Shown: one piece after another, positions 21,665 to 32,114 of the stretch
How the letters are laid out: every line of letters begins with the position of its first letter
How positions within the stretch are numbered: position 1 is the first letter of the stretch
Made by a program: the position numbers and the translations under genes
Notes under the pieces: model-generated
Seen by the model: the letters and a program-made list of their open reading frames with translations, nothing else
What the model was told of the DNA's origin: nothing
Database searches by the model: none
From: Petaurus breviceps papuanus
Taxonomy: Eukaryota > Chordata > Mammalia > Diprotodontia > Petauridae
NCBI GenBank assembly: GCA_028583685.1
Contig: JAMXIF010000043.1
Location: forward strand, 6,710,907 to 6,774,906
Direction of reading: 5' to 3'
DNA length: 64,000 nt

Positions 21665-21814
21665 CTAAGCAATTTGGGTTAAGTAACTTGCTCAAGGTTA
21701 CATGGCCGGGTGTTTCTGGGTGGGTGCTAAGTGTCTGAGCCCGAAATTCGATCTCCAGGTCATCCTGACACTGGAGCCGGTGCTCTTACTCTCTGTGCTA
21801 CCTGGCTGCCCCTA
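21665..21814 (-). mobile_element. tRNA-derived SINE, distal unit of a dimer
   Basis: Head-to-tail with the preceding unit and of the same subfamily ('ggtcatcctgacactggagc', 'tgtgctacctggctgcccct'). There is no A/T-tail at the junction ('cccctaagcaatttggg'). The right TSD copy GTAGAATGTTCTTT is at 21815-21828, so one TSD pair encloses both units. Confidence 0.88.
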
Positions 21815-22054
21815 GTAGAATGTTCTTTAAAGAGAATATGGATACCAGGACCTGTTGTACAGTGTAATGAGTTGTACAGAGTAATAAGGCACATGGGTTT
21901 ACCTACTCATGTACCTCCCTACTGATTTTTATATGGGTATAACCATTCTCCTTCATAATATTGTATGCATTGGTGACAGAGTGTGATACCAGTTTATGAG
22001 TGTACTGTTATATAATTTATTATTCCTCCCTTACCTTCTATTAAATAAATGCTA

Positions 22055-22250
22055 TAGAAAATTTATATAGCACTTTATATGAATCATCTCATTTAAGCCT
22101 TGTGAGGTATGTACTAGAGACATTATTTTCATCATTTAACTGAAGAAAAACTGAGATTTAGACAGGTTGAATGACTTACCCAGAATCACATAAGTAGTGT
22201 CAGATCTGAACCTGTCTTTTCTGACATTTTAGTCACTTATGCCATAGTCC
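22055..22250 (-). repeat. CORE-SINE/MIR-like element
   Basis: 'tttatatagcactttatatg', 'ttaagccttgtgaggtatgt', 'gacttacccagaatcacata'. Long-form antisense copy. Confidence 0.6.
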
Positions 22251-22256
22251 CTGAGG

Positions 22257-22310
22257 GATAATGATGATGATGATGATATGATGATGATGATGATGATTGA
22301 TGATGATGAA
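22257..22310. repeat. (GAT)n trinucleotide microsatellite
   Basis: ATGATGATG repeats with two short interruptions. Confidence 0.95.
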
Positions 22311-22481
22311 AGCAATAGGTAATGTGATTCAACCAAACTAATTCAATGGGGATATAGGTACATAGAATGAAACAATCCTTTCTTGTAAGAAGTTGATATT
22401 CTAATGACTGCACTAGGGAGTTGGTTTTCAGTTTTGTTAGTGGATTTGTATCTATTCAATTCAAAACTGGCCAACCCTGGG

Positions 22482-22655
22482 GCAGCTATGTGGTGCAGTG
22501 AACAGAGCACCAGCCTTGGAGTCAGGAGGACTTGAGTTCAAATCCAGCCTCAGACACTTAACACTTACTAGCTGGGCAGTAAAAACCTTGGGCAGATTAC
22601 TTAACCCCAAATGCCCCGCCTTCCTCCCTCCCCCCCAAAAAAGTCCAATAAATAA
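22482..22655 (+). mobile_element. tRNA-derived SINE with AATA-rich tail
   Basis: The head GGGGCAGCTATGTGGTGCAG and B-box GAGTTCAAATCC are followed by a C-rich linker and an (AATA)n tail. Imperfect flanks AACTGGCCAAC and AACTGACCAAC suggest an older TSD. Confidence 0.88.
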
Positions 22656-23039
22656 ATAAATAAAAGAACTGACCAACATTTTAAATAAGGGATGTATCAG
22701 TAACAATGCAATGGCACTCAAATATGGCATACAGTTTAGAATATAAATGGTGGAGCTCAACCATTGACAGAACTGCATAGGGGGACACAGGTTTGGAGCA
22801 TACCATAGAATTCTTATGTTTTTTAAACATTTTTGTGATGGATCTCTTTGGCAGTCAAATGATGTCTATGGAACCTCATCAATGTAATGTTTTTAGGATA
22901 TATAAAACAAAATACATAGGTCTTCAGAGGAAAGCAACTATACTGAAATAGTTATCAAAACATTAAAAAAAAAACTTCATGGTTCCCAGGTAATGAACCC
23001 ATTGCTAGCAAGAACTGTAACTTGACTAGCCAAAATTTA

Positions 23040-23900
23040 CTGGTGTAAAATAAACACACCGAGTTTCTACTCATGTTTCCAACTCTTCACTCTCTCCTCT
23101 GAGAAGGGAGTAAGATGAATTCTTTTGCTCTGCCTTCAGCTATTTTCATTTCACTGGCAGCTTCCTATGAGGAGTAGCCCTTCTCATTTCTTGTGGCAAT
23201 AGAGGCACAGTCACTCAGATTTCCTGTCTCTGGAAAGCTCTATGGCCTCATGTATAGGAATGGGCAATTGACTTAGAAGAGGTATTGATTTGTAAACTAA
23301 TTCCATTGTCTGCTGGAATACTTACCTACTTACAAATCCAATTGAGAACATGAACATGGAGGCTTAAAAGTTAACAGTATTACTAACAGATCTGCCTGTG
23401 TATGCCTATACTATTTAAATTTTTTTTTTTAAGAATTACAGGCTCAGTTTATGGAAGTCATTTCCAATGAATATGCATTCTTGCATTAAGCTGGAATGCT
23501 CTCCTAAAAGTCTAGGTGTCTCCCAATTAAATTTAAATGTCTCGTTCTCTCTCTTGAGCAAAGTTGTCTGTTTATCAAGTGTGGTTCAATCTACCATAGC
23601 ATAGTTATCAATCACTTGCTTTAAAAGTACTGAAAATTGCTGTCTGGGAAAGAAGAGTAATTTTGCCCAAATTATCTCTTTTCTAGAGCAGAGATATTAA
23701 TACTGCAGAGCCTTTCCCCATCGATACATTTTGTACAGCACTGTCAGACTTCTTCTCTCTAAAATGCTACTGCTATCATTTCCTTGTTCAAAAAAATCAG
23801 CAGCAGGGTCCAGCTGCCAGCAGGATAATATTTACCATTTTAGCTAGATTTCTTAGTTTTGCCTCCTCCACAACCTTGACAAGCAAGCCAGCTATGCCTT
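23040..23900. other. Single-copy island, possible conserved non-coding DNA
   Basis: About 860 bp with no SINE or LINE that I can see. It holds short AT-rich homeobox/octamer-like words (ATGAATATGCATTC, AATTAAATTTAAAT). No coding support. Function unknown. Confidence 0.4.
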
Positions 23901-24184
23901 TACATGAGTAAATGATCTTTTTTTTTTTTTTTAACATTTAATGGCACAGGACCAAGCACAGGATCCTGGAACGATGTATTAGAGATTTCCTTACAAGTTC
24001 ACATCTAACAATAAATCACTTTATTGAAGATCTAGACATCCAGACATGTCTACGTTGACCTACCTTTGTTCTTTCCTCGCCCACATTACTCTATTTTGAC
24101 CTCAAGAATAATCTGAGTGATTCTGTCAATTATTTTTGCTAAAATCTAGGTAAACCGTATCTGCAACATTTCCCAAAACCTATT

Positions 24185-24480
24185 AGTCTAGTTGTTATTG
24201 TTGTTTGACCTTTGTTCTCAAAGAGGACCATGGACGTCAGGGAGGTGATGTCATGACTTGCAATTGAATTGGACTTAAGTGAGGGAGGGCTGTGCAAAAT
24301 CATAAGCCTGACTTTCTTCTCCAGAGCCATCTGGGTTCAGTGGCAAGGTATAGACCAGACTTACTGGAGATGGCCCTGGATGCAGTGGGAGACTTTGATC
24401 TTTTTAAGCTAAGGCCTTTAACAAGTCTCAGTTTGACAAAGGCAGTACCCATTCAGTGATTAAGGCTAGGTAAGAAATGA
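24185..24480. repeat. Unassigned interspersed repeat, copy B
   Basis: Better preserved than copy A at 1917-2445. It has 'tgttctcaaagaggaccatg', 'ggaggtgatgtcatgacttg', 'tgactttcttctccagagcc' and GATGGCCCTGGATGCAGTGG. Confidence 0.55.
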
Positions 24481-24879
24481 GACAAAGAACAACTTTTTTT
24501 TATCTAGTCCAAAAAGAAAAAAAAAATCAATCTGGAAGGGGAAGACCCTCAGGGTTTCTGGCCAAAACAGAAACTATTGCTATTTACATTCATTCTGAAC
24601 CAATCTGGGCCCAAATAATAACAAAGTGGGCCTTGGCCAAGGATGTATTGCAGGACAATCAACAGGAGCCAGAGCAATTTGGATTTAAGGCAAGGTCCTC
24701 AAGAAAAAAATCTAGCCCATAAACCCCAAGATATCTTGGGAAGTTTCAGTGATCAAAACTAGTCTAGTAATCCTTTCAAGAAAGGAAATAATTTGTTGAT
24801 TTAATTTAATTGAAAATTTTATAATGGAAATAAAAGAGAAAATGAGATTTGCTTGCTATGTCACTTGGTATTTAAAGTC

Positions 24880-25235
24880 CTTTGCAAACTGGTCCCAAAT
24901 ATTGCTCTAAATGTTTATTACCTGCTATTACCCAACATAAACCCTCCATATTAGTGTATTCACTGTCCGCAGAATATGCGTGTCTATATCCAACTCCTCA
25001 CCATGGCTATTCTCTCTATCTATGATGTCTTGTCTTTCTTCCATGTAGTCAATGTTTAAACATACTTCAAAGAACACCTCAAAAGTTCCATTTTTATGCA
25101 GCTTTCCATGGCCACTTTATCCCATACTGATCTCTCTCCCTCCTCTGAACTCCTTGTTTTCTGTATTCCTCACTTGGCACTTGAATATTTATATTATGTA
25201 CATTTTGTGTCTATTTATCTTATCTCTCACAGCAT
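24880..25235 (+). repeat. L2 LINE 3' portion
   Basis: 'aaagtcctttgcaaactggt' through 'tatgcagctttccatgg' to 'cttggcacttgaatatttat' is the decayed ORF2 C-terminal and 3' UTR layout of L2. Confidence 0.55.
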
Positions 25236-25254
25236 GGTAAAATGGAGAGCAGAA

Positions 25255-25510
25255 TCAAGATTTTTGTTCAAGATTTATCTGTCTCTCACACTGGCTGTAT
25301 GACCATATGTGAGTCATTTAACCATTCAGTCTCTAACATTGTAAGAGTTTAGAGTCAGTGGACCTAAAATCAAAGCCTGACTTTGCCATTTTCTACCTGT
25401 ATGACAAAGTAAAACACTTAATCTATCTGGTACTCAAATTCCCCATCTGTAAAATGGGAGATTGGATTATTTGATGTCTAAAGTTCCTTCCAGCTCTAGG
25501 TTTATATACT
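25255..25510 (+). repeat. Two MIR-like fragments
   Basis: 'ctggctgtatgaccatatgt' and 'tacctgtatgacaaagtaaa' mark two plus-strand cores. The second ends 'tctgtaaaatgggagattgg', 'agttccttccagctctaggt'. Confidence 0.6.
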
Positions 25511-25514
25511 CTAA

Positions 25515-26720
25515 TATCTCTGACAAAAGGTTGATATCCACGAGGCATAGAGATTTGATATGACTATATGTGATAGTAATGGAATATAAAGATCCCCCTG
25601 TATTGGCTTGGTTTTCAAATTGATTGTGTTAAAACCCAGAGCTTGTTAATCCCACCTGTGGGATGGACTTGTTGATGTGAAAAGAGAGTCCTGAACTGGG
25701 AGGAGCTGGTGATGTAGATTTGGAGAGACAAGAGAGAGGCAGAAGAACTTTTTGGAAGCAGCACCCTCGCGGAGGCAGAGAGAAACTAAGAGGATTGCTG
25801 AGGGCCACTTTGAATTGCCCTGGACTTTTGAGACCTGCCCCCGGAGCTGCCAAGGACTGAGGAGACATGGCTGTTTTGCTGGTACTTTGTCTGTCTGTTT
25901 TGATGTTGTTTTGCCAGATTTGTCCACTGGTGAAAGACAGTCCTGTTGTTGAAGAAGTCCTGGAACCTGGCTTTTGGTTAAAGGCTCCTGAGACTGTCCT
26001 GCAGACAGAGAGTGAATACTGTCCACTGGTGAAGGACAGTGCTGTTGCTGCAGGGGTCTGGGAACCTTTCTGTTGGTTCAGAAGCCCTGAAGAAGGATTT
26101 TCTTGTTGTATGTTTACAGAAATCCTGGGAGAGGGTTTTGCTAATGTTTTCAGGGGTTCTAGGACTGTTCTACAGACAGAGGATGAATTAATGAAGGGAC
26201 TGGCAATGTATCTTGTGGCCTTGCTAAGCCTTGTCTCCCCAGGAACTAAGATTGCTGAGAACTTGCCTTGTGTCAAGATGAAGAAAAGACCTCCATTTGG
26301 GTATTAAGTGCTGTGCTTAAACTTGATTGTAACTCTGGGGTAGATTCAATTGTGATCCAGGGGTGGGGAACTTTTGACCTTTTTGTGTTCTATGGTTGAA
26401 CAATGAATGTACTTTACTTATGTTTGGAGACTAATCTCCATTTGAGAAGAGGGGTTTTGTGATGGACTAAATGAAGGTACAGCCTAGGGGTGGAGTAGTA
26501 TTTAGAACAGGGACTTTGTAATTGATTGAATGAGTGGAAGGTCCTGGGGTGGGGTAGTACTTGGAGATTATTTAATCACACTTAGTAAATGCTGTATTTT
26601 GAATTATGTCATGTTTTGATCTTCTCTGTTCTTGGTTTGTCACTGAATAAAATGGAGAGCACCTATGCTGGTATTCTGAACCTTGGGAAGTTGCCTTTCC
26701 TTGGCATGACATTACACTAT
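25515..26720 (+). mobile_element. LTR-like transcription unit of uncertain nature
   Basis: A TATAAAG box-like site (about 25586) is followed by about 1 kb of GC-richer sequence. This contains two diverged tandem copies of a roughly 110-bp block starting TGTCCACTGGTGAA (about 25920 and 26018), then an AATAAA signal (about 26647) with a GT-rich stretch. The layout (promoter, repeated leader, poly(A) signal, no splice context) resembles a long solo LTR and parallels the unit at 43745-44460 on the other strand. Open frames overlap on both strands: plus 25867-26307 (146 codons, hydrophobic N-terminus) and minus 25629-26276 (215 codons). They may be chance products of the tandem structure. I do not recognise the family. 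If it is an LTR it looks like a lone relic; a lineage-specific gene is the alternative. Confidence 0.45.
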
Positions 26721-26812
26721 ATAAGTTCAAGAACTATTCCCTGTAGATAAAACATCAAAGAACATGAACCTACAGTTTTTGAAAGACTTGCCAGTTAACA
26801 ATAAATATGGGG

Positions 26813-26970
26813 AGGGGCAGCTAGGTGGCGTAGTGAATAAAGCACCGGCCCTGGAGTCAGGAGAACCTGAGTTCAAATTCGGTCTCAGACACTTGACACA
26901 CTTACTAGCCGTGTGACCTTGGGCAAGTCATTTAACCCCAATTGCCCTCCAAAAAGCAAAAACAAAAAAA
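26813..26970 (+). mobile_element. tRNA-derived SINE with perfect 16-bp TSD
   Basis: The head AGGGGCAGCTAGGTGGCGTA and B-box GAGTTCAAATTC are followed by an A-rich tail. Flanks AACAATAAATATGGGG lie at 26797-26812 and 26971-26986. Confidence 0.92.
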
Positions 26971-27029
26971 AACAATAAATATGGGGGTTTGTGGGGAAAG
27001 GGCAGAGTTGTGAATCTAAAAGTAAGAAA

Positions 27030-27300
27030 AATTTACTATACAGTTGTTGAGTTGTGCCTGACTCTTCATGACTCTATGGATGATAGTATGCCAGGCCCCT
27101 CTATCCTCCAGTATCTCTCAAAATCTGTCCAAGTTCATATTCATATTCATTGTTTACATGACACTATCTATCCATTCCATCCTCTGCTGGTCTTCTTTTC
27201 CTTTTGACTTTAATCTTTCATAAAATCAGGATGTTTTCCAGTGAATCCTGTCTTCTCATTATGTGGCCAAAGTGTTTAAGATTCAGCTTCAATATTTGAC
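27030..27300 (-). repeat. RTE/BovB-type LINE, ORF2 C-terminal fragment
   Basis: The minus strand reads LKLNLKHFGHIMRRQDSLEN, the conserved 'FGHIMRR..SLEK' C-terminal region of RTE/BovB ORF2. The antisense DNA also has the familiar 'ctgactcttcatgactctat', 'agtatgccaggcccctctat' and 'catcctctgctggtcttctt' words. RTE LINEs are the likely drivers of the MAR1-like SINEs here. Confidence 0.75.
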
Positions 27301-27400
27301 TCTCCAGTGAAAGTTTTTTTTTCCTTCCTCTTCTTCCCTCCACTCCCCTTTCCCTTTCCCTCTCCCTCTTTCTCTTTCCCCTCCCCCACATTTTCTTCCA
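27300..27400. repeat. Polypyrimidine tract
   Basis: CT-rich run (TTCCCTCTCC and CTTTTTTTTTCC types) on the plus strand. The charged open frame on the minus strand is an artefact in this part. Confidence 0.8.
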
Positions 27401-27404
27401 CAAA

Positions 27405-27590
27405 AATGACTAATATGGAAATGTTTTAAATGGCTGCATGCATATAACCTAAGTTAGATTGTTTACCATCTCAGGGAATGGGGAGGGGAAGGAGGGAAAA
27501 TTAGAATTTAGAGCTGAAAACTTTTTTTAAAAACATTAAAAATATTTGTACATGTAATGGGGGAAAAATAAAATATTATTAGAAAAGAAA
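27405..27590 (+). repeat. L1 3' end
   Basis: 'atgactaatatggaaatgtt', 'ggctgcatgcatataaccta', 'attgtttaccatctcaggga', then a 'ggggaggggaaggagg' tract and an A-rich end: the marsupial L1 3' UTR layout. Confidence 0.75.
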
Positions 27591-27629
27591 AGAAACATCC
27601 AAAGAGAGACGCTAGAGTGACGGTGGAGT

Positions 27630-27845
27630 TCTTTATCATTGTTGGATCTTGCACCCAAATATTCCTCCAGGATCAAACACAAAATCCTTTGTTTGGCTTT
27701 TCAAGCCCTTCACAACCTGATCTCTTCCTACTTTTTCAGTCTTCTCACACTTTACTCCTTTCCATGCATTCTAAGGTGTAACTATAGTGGCCAGCCTGCC
27801 CCGATCTGCCTTTCTCTTTTTCCTCCTACTTTGTTGTTCTAAATA
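27630..27845 (+). repeat. L2 LINE ORF2 C-terminal fragment
   Basis: 'caggatcaaacacaaaatcc', 'tttggcttttcaagcccttc' and 'acaacctgatctcttcctac' match the L2 'RIKYKILCLAFKALHNL' region. Confidence 0.7.
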
Positions 27846-27879
27846 AGGTTTTTAGTGATGTCTTTTGGTTGTTTTTTTT

Positions 27880-28490
27880 TTACATCATGATACTTTTCTT
27901 CAGTGTCCCTCCCCCTCCCAGAGTCATACAATAGTGTTTTTAAAGACAAAAGAATAAAGAGGATATGGGAAATCAACCCAACCAGTCAATACATTGAAAA
28001 AATTTTTAAAATATATGGAATTTGTAACATCTATGAAATTCCCACCTCCATGAAAGGGTGGGTTGGGGGTGTCTTCTCTCATCTCTTCTTTAAAGTCACA
28101 CTTGATCTTCATAATTTTGCCACATCCACTTTTGATTATTTTGTGTGTGTGTGTTTTTACTTTATTGTACATATTGTGTATGTTTTCTTGGTTCTGTTTA
28201 CTTCACTGTACATCAGTTCATGTAAATTTCTCCATGCTTCTCTGTATGCATTATATACATTATTTCTTACAGCACAATAACATTCCTTCACATGAATGTG
28301 GCACAATTTCTTTAGCCATTCCCCAAGTAGTGGGCATCTACTTTGTTTCCAATTCTTTGCTATCATAAAAAGTGCTGTTTTATATATTTTCATGTTTAGG
28401 AGAACTTTCTTCTTATCAATGGTCTCCTTGGGGTATAGGTCCAGTAACAGAGTCACCAAACCCTCCACTTTCAATCATCAGTAGTAGGTG
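27880..28490 (-). repeat. L1 3'-region fragment
   Basis: Antisense L1 text: 'ttcttggttctgtttacttc', 'catcagttcatgtaaatttc', 'agccattccccaagtagtgg', 'tttgtttccaattctttgct', 'ctccttggggtataggtcca'. It lies between two L2-like pieces, suggesting insertion into an L2. Confidence 0.7.
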
Positions 28491-28494
28491 CTTT

Positions 28495-29570
28495 GTAAAT
28501 GCTTATTCCTTTCCACTCCCTTCCCCTCTGTCTTTGCCACAGAGTCTTCTCACCTGGCCTCACATTGTCCCAAGATCTAAGCCACTCACCTCTTGTCTAT
28601 GCACTTCTGCAGTGCACCTGTGGCCACTCCCCACTGTACTCACCTTCCATGCCTTCCATTGCTACCTCTTGCCCCATGACTGGATGTCAGTCATATTCCT
28701 AGCTCCATTTGCCTCTGAGGAATGTCTCATAAACTTCCCGTGACAAAACATCACTACCCCCCAAAAGGTTGGACCTCAAGTGAGGGCCTTGCACTTTCTA
28801 ATCATGTGTTTGACTCCCTCAGTTGAGAATTATATCGCATAGGATGGGGATAGACTGGCTCACGTATCACATAATGGATCTCACTGAATATATTGCATGC
28901 CCCCATCCCCCTATAACCAGATAGCTTAGACAAAATGATTTTTCATCCTTGTATCATCAGTGCTTAACATACTGCTGTGCACATAGATTAGCCTGGCTGC
29001 AGAGACTCTAAGAAAATAAGGAAGTAGGTTTTTATTGGCAGGGGAGGGGAGGATGGAAAGAAGTAGGATACAATATGAGACAACACACCTGAGTGGCAAG
29101 TCATTGTGGACAATCCAGATGAGCCAGGAAAAGGGGCATCAAAGAGAAAATGAAATACCCTACAATGGGAAGATAAGGCTACCAACTTTTAAATATTTCA
29201 CAGTTTTTCTCTAAGGGTAAAATTTCAAATACTCTATAGGCCAGAGGAGAGAGATATTTTTCATCTGGGTACTTTTTTATTACCCCTAAAATCAGATTGT
29301 GTAGTCAGACCTACTCCAGAAATGCCCTGAAGAGGCCACATTACTGTCATATAATGTTGGTTAACTGACCAACACCTGAATATGTTTAGCTACAATTAAT
29401 GGTTCCCTTTGTCTGCTTGATCATTCACTTGGGAATCACAAAGAAAGGAAATTGTTGTTTGCTTGATTTCTGTTTGTCTTTTCTTTTCCACCAATTCCTG
29501 TCCAACTCACTATCCCACATCTAGAACTAAGAGCCTGAAGGTTCAAGTTGTACTTTTATTAAAATCATAT
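28495..29570. other. Mostly unassigned sequence with short L2-like pieces
   Basis: 'gtgctttgtaaatgcttatt' at about 28488 and 'tgcttaacatactgctgtgc' at about 28962 look like L2 3' ends. The rest shows no gene or recognised repeat. Confidence 0.35.
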
Positions 29571-29573
29571 TCT

Positions 29574-29732
29574 GGGGCAGCTAGGTGGCACAGTGAATAG
29601 AGCACTGGTCCTGGAGTCAGGAAGACCTGAGTTCAAATTTGACTTCAAACACTCGACACACTTACTAGCTGTGTGACCTTGGGCAAGTCATTTAATCCCA
29701 ATTGCCTTGCCTTCCCCCCCCCCAAAAAAAAA
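29574..29732 (+). mobile_element. tRNA-derived SINE
   Basis: The head GGGGCAGCTAGGTGGCACAG and B-box GAGTTCAAATTT are followed by a C-rich linker and an A-tail. Imperfect flanks ATCATATTC and AACATATTC suggest a TSD. Confidence 0.9.
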
Positions 29733-29739
29733 CATATTC

Positions 29740-30250
29740 CGAATATGGTATAAGGTAGAGGTATAAGCAGTTCCTAAGTCAATTTTTAAAACAGCTCTGA
29801 AAGATTAAAAACAAATAATAATCAATGACAAAGAGTTTCCTTGTTACATGAGCTCCTGGCCAAACCTTTTTCCTTAAACATTATTTTATTCTCTTCTTGC
29901 TCAAAGGGCCCAAATCTGGGTCCCAGGTCAATACACCTGGGGTAAATTTCACTCAAACTACCCCAGCTCTACACCATAACTTCCTTCCTTGTAACCCTCC
30001 AGGCTGGAGGTATGGGAAATGGGGATGGGAAAGAGAAAAAACACACACCTCCCCAGTTCCACCAGTAACCTGGCCCAGAAGAACACCCACATTTCCTAGA
30101 AACTAGAAGATTTTTGCAAATATTAAAAGTTAACAGTTCTCAAGGCTGTTCATCACATTTAACTTCCTGTATAAAATCATCATGAACTTTCTTGGTCATA
30201 AAAGAACCAAAACAAACAAAAACAATCCCCCCTCCCCCACCCAAAACAAA
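29740..30250. other. Unassigned sequence
   Basis: No gene or repeat recognised; an AAACAAA and C-rich run lies near 30205-30245. Confidence 0.35.
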
Positions 30251-30254
30251 ACAC

Positions 30255-30385
30255 TATACTGGGAACCAGAAGACCCAGTCAGAATCCCATTTCAAGCTAT
30301 ATCTCTTTGTGTGACTTTAGTAAAATAATTTAATCTTTCTGAACCTATTTTTTCCTCTACAAAAGGAGGAGGTATACATTCCAAA
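30255..30385 (+). repeat. MIR-like fragment
   Basis: 'gaaccagaagacccagtcag', 'tttgtgtgactttagtaaaa' and 'tttaatctttctgaacctat'. Confidence 0.5.
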
Positions 30386-30389
30386 ATAT

Positions 30390-30860
30390 TCACAGTAATA
30401 CAGTTTGTGAAAACAAAAGAAAATCTAGAAACATAGCAGGCACCTATTAATTAAATAAGAGCTTAATTGTAATATAGTAATAAAATGGACTGTTGTAACA
30501 TACTTGTTGCATACATGCATATATACATGATAAGTATGAGTAATTCAAAGAAACTTTGGGAAAATTTATGCATGAACTGATGCAGAGTAAAGTAAGTTGA
30601 ACCAAGAACATATGTAGGATGACTCTACAATAATGTAAACAAAAAGCACTAAAACGAAGCTAAATTCTGCATAGTTATATAAATGATCTTGCTTCTGGAG
30701 AAAAAATGAGGGAATACTCCCTTTCCCTTTACTTGAAGAGGTGATGGACTATGGTTGTGGTATGTTTGTTGCATCTACTGTCAGACTCAGTCACTAATTT
30801 GATTAGTTTTTATTAATTGTTTTTCTTTGAGGAAAATATCACTGAGTGAGTTCAGGAATA
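30390..30860 (+). repeat. Old L1 3'-region fragment
   Basis: Decayed plus-strand L1: 'ttaattgtaatatagtaata', 'catgaactgatgcagagtaa', 'agtaagttgaaccaagaaca', 'gactctacaataatgtaaac'. Confidence 0.55.
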
Positions 30861-30959
30861 TGAGGGATATACCCAGGAATAGCTATCTGACATAAAAAAC
30901 AAAGGCATTAATAACATTTTAAAATAAAAATAAGGTCATTGGACTAGATTATCTTTAAG

Positions 30960-32010
30960 GCCTCTTTGTCTTTTCTTTAAATATATTTTATTTGTTAAAT
31001 AGTTTCCAATTACATTTTTAAATTAACATTTATTTTTAAACAATTCATGTTTCAAATTGTCTCCTTCCTTCTGGCCCCTGCCCCATACTTTGAGAATGCA
31101 AGCAATATGATATCTATTATATATGTGAAGTCATATAAAACATATTTCCATATTAGCCACATTGCAAAAGAAAACACAAAACACACAGAAAAAGAAGTAA
31201 AAAATGTGCTTCAGAGATCATTAGTATTCAGAGATCATTAGTTCAGGTGCATAGCATTTTTCATCATGGGTCCTTTGAAATTGTTTTGGATCACCGTCTT
31301 AATCAGAGTAGCTAAGTCTTTCATAGTTGATCATCATTACAATATTGCTGTTATTGTGTACAATGTTCTCCTGGTTCTGCTGACTTTACTTTGCATCAGT
31401 TCACATAAGACTTCCCAGGTTTTCCTGGAACCATCTTACTTGTTATTTCTTATAGCACAATAGTATTCTGTCATAATCATATACCACAACTTGTTCAGTC
31501 ATTCCCGAAATGATGGACATCCCCTTGATTTCCAGTTCTTTGCCACCACAAAAAGAGTCGCTATAAATAATTTTTGTACAAACAAGTCCTTTTCCCTCTT
31601 GTTTAATCTCTTTGGAATACAGACTTACTAGTGGTATTTCTGGGTTAAAGGTATGCATAGTTTTATTCTTTTGGGGCATAGTTCCAAATTATTCTCCAGA
31701 ATAGTTGAACTAGTTCACAACTCTATCAATAGAGTATTAATGTCCCATTTTTTCCACATCCCCTCCAACACTTATAATTTTCCTTTTCTGTTCTGTTAAC
31801 TAATATGATATATATGGGGTGGTATTTCAGAGTTGTTTTAATTTGAATTTCTCTAATACATAGTGATTTAGAGCATTTTTCCATGTTTTCACTATTGATA
31901 GGTTTGGGTTCTTCTTCTGAACTGCCTGTTCATATCCTTAAACCATTTACCAATTGGTGAATGGCTCATATTTTTATAAATTTGGCTCAGCTCCCTATAT
32001 ATTTAAGAAA
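30960..32010 (-). repeat. L1 3' portion, about 1 kb
   Basis: Antisense of the L1 3' end and distal ORF2 flank: 'atgaagtcatata'-type words, 'tgttctcctggttctgctga', 'gcacaatagtattctgtcat', 'gatttccagttctttgccac', 'cacaactctatcaatagagt', 'cactattgataggtttgggt', 'ccaattggtgaatggctcat'. Truncated at its 5' end near 32010. Confidence 0.8.
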
Positions 32011-32114
32011 TGATATAACATCTCTTTCTAGTTTTAATATTCTATGATCTTGATCAGGAAAATATAAAAGTGGTAGAAGGTTGGCATTATTAAGCCTTCT
32101 AGATGGGGTGAAAT

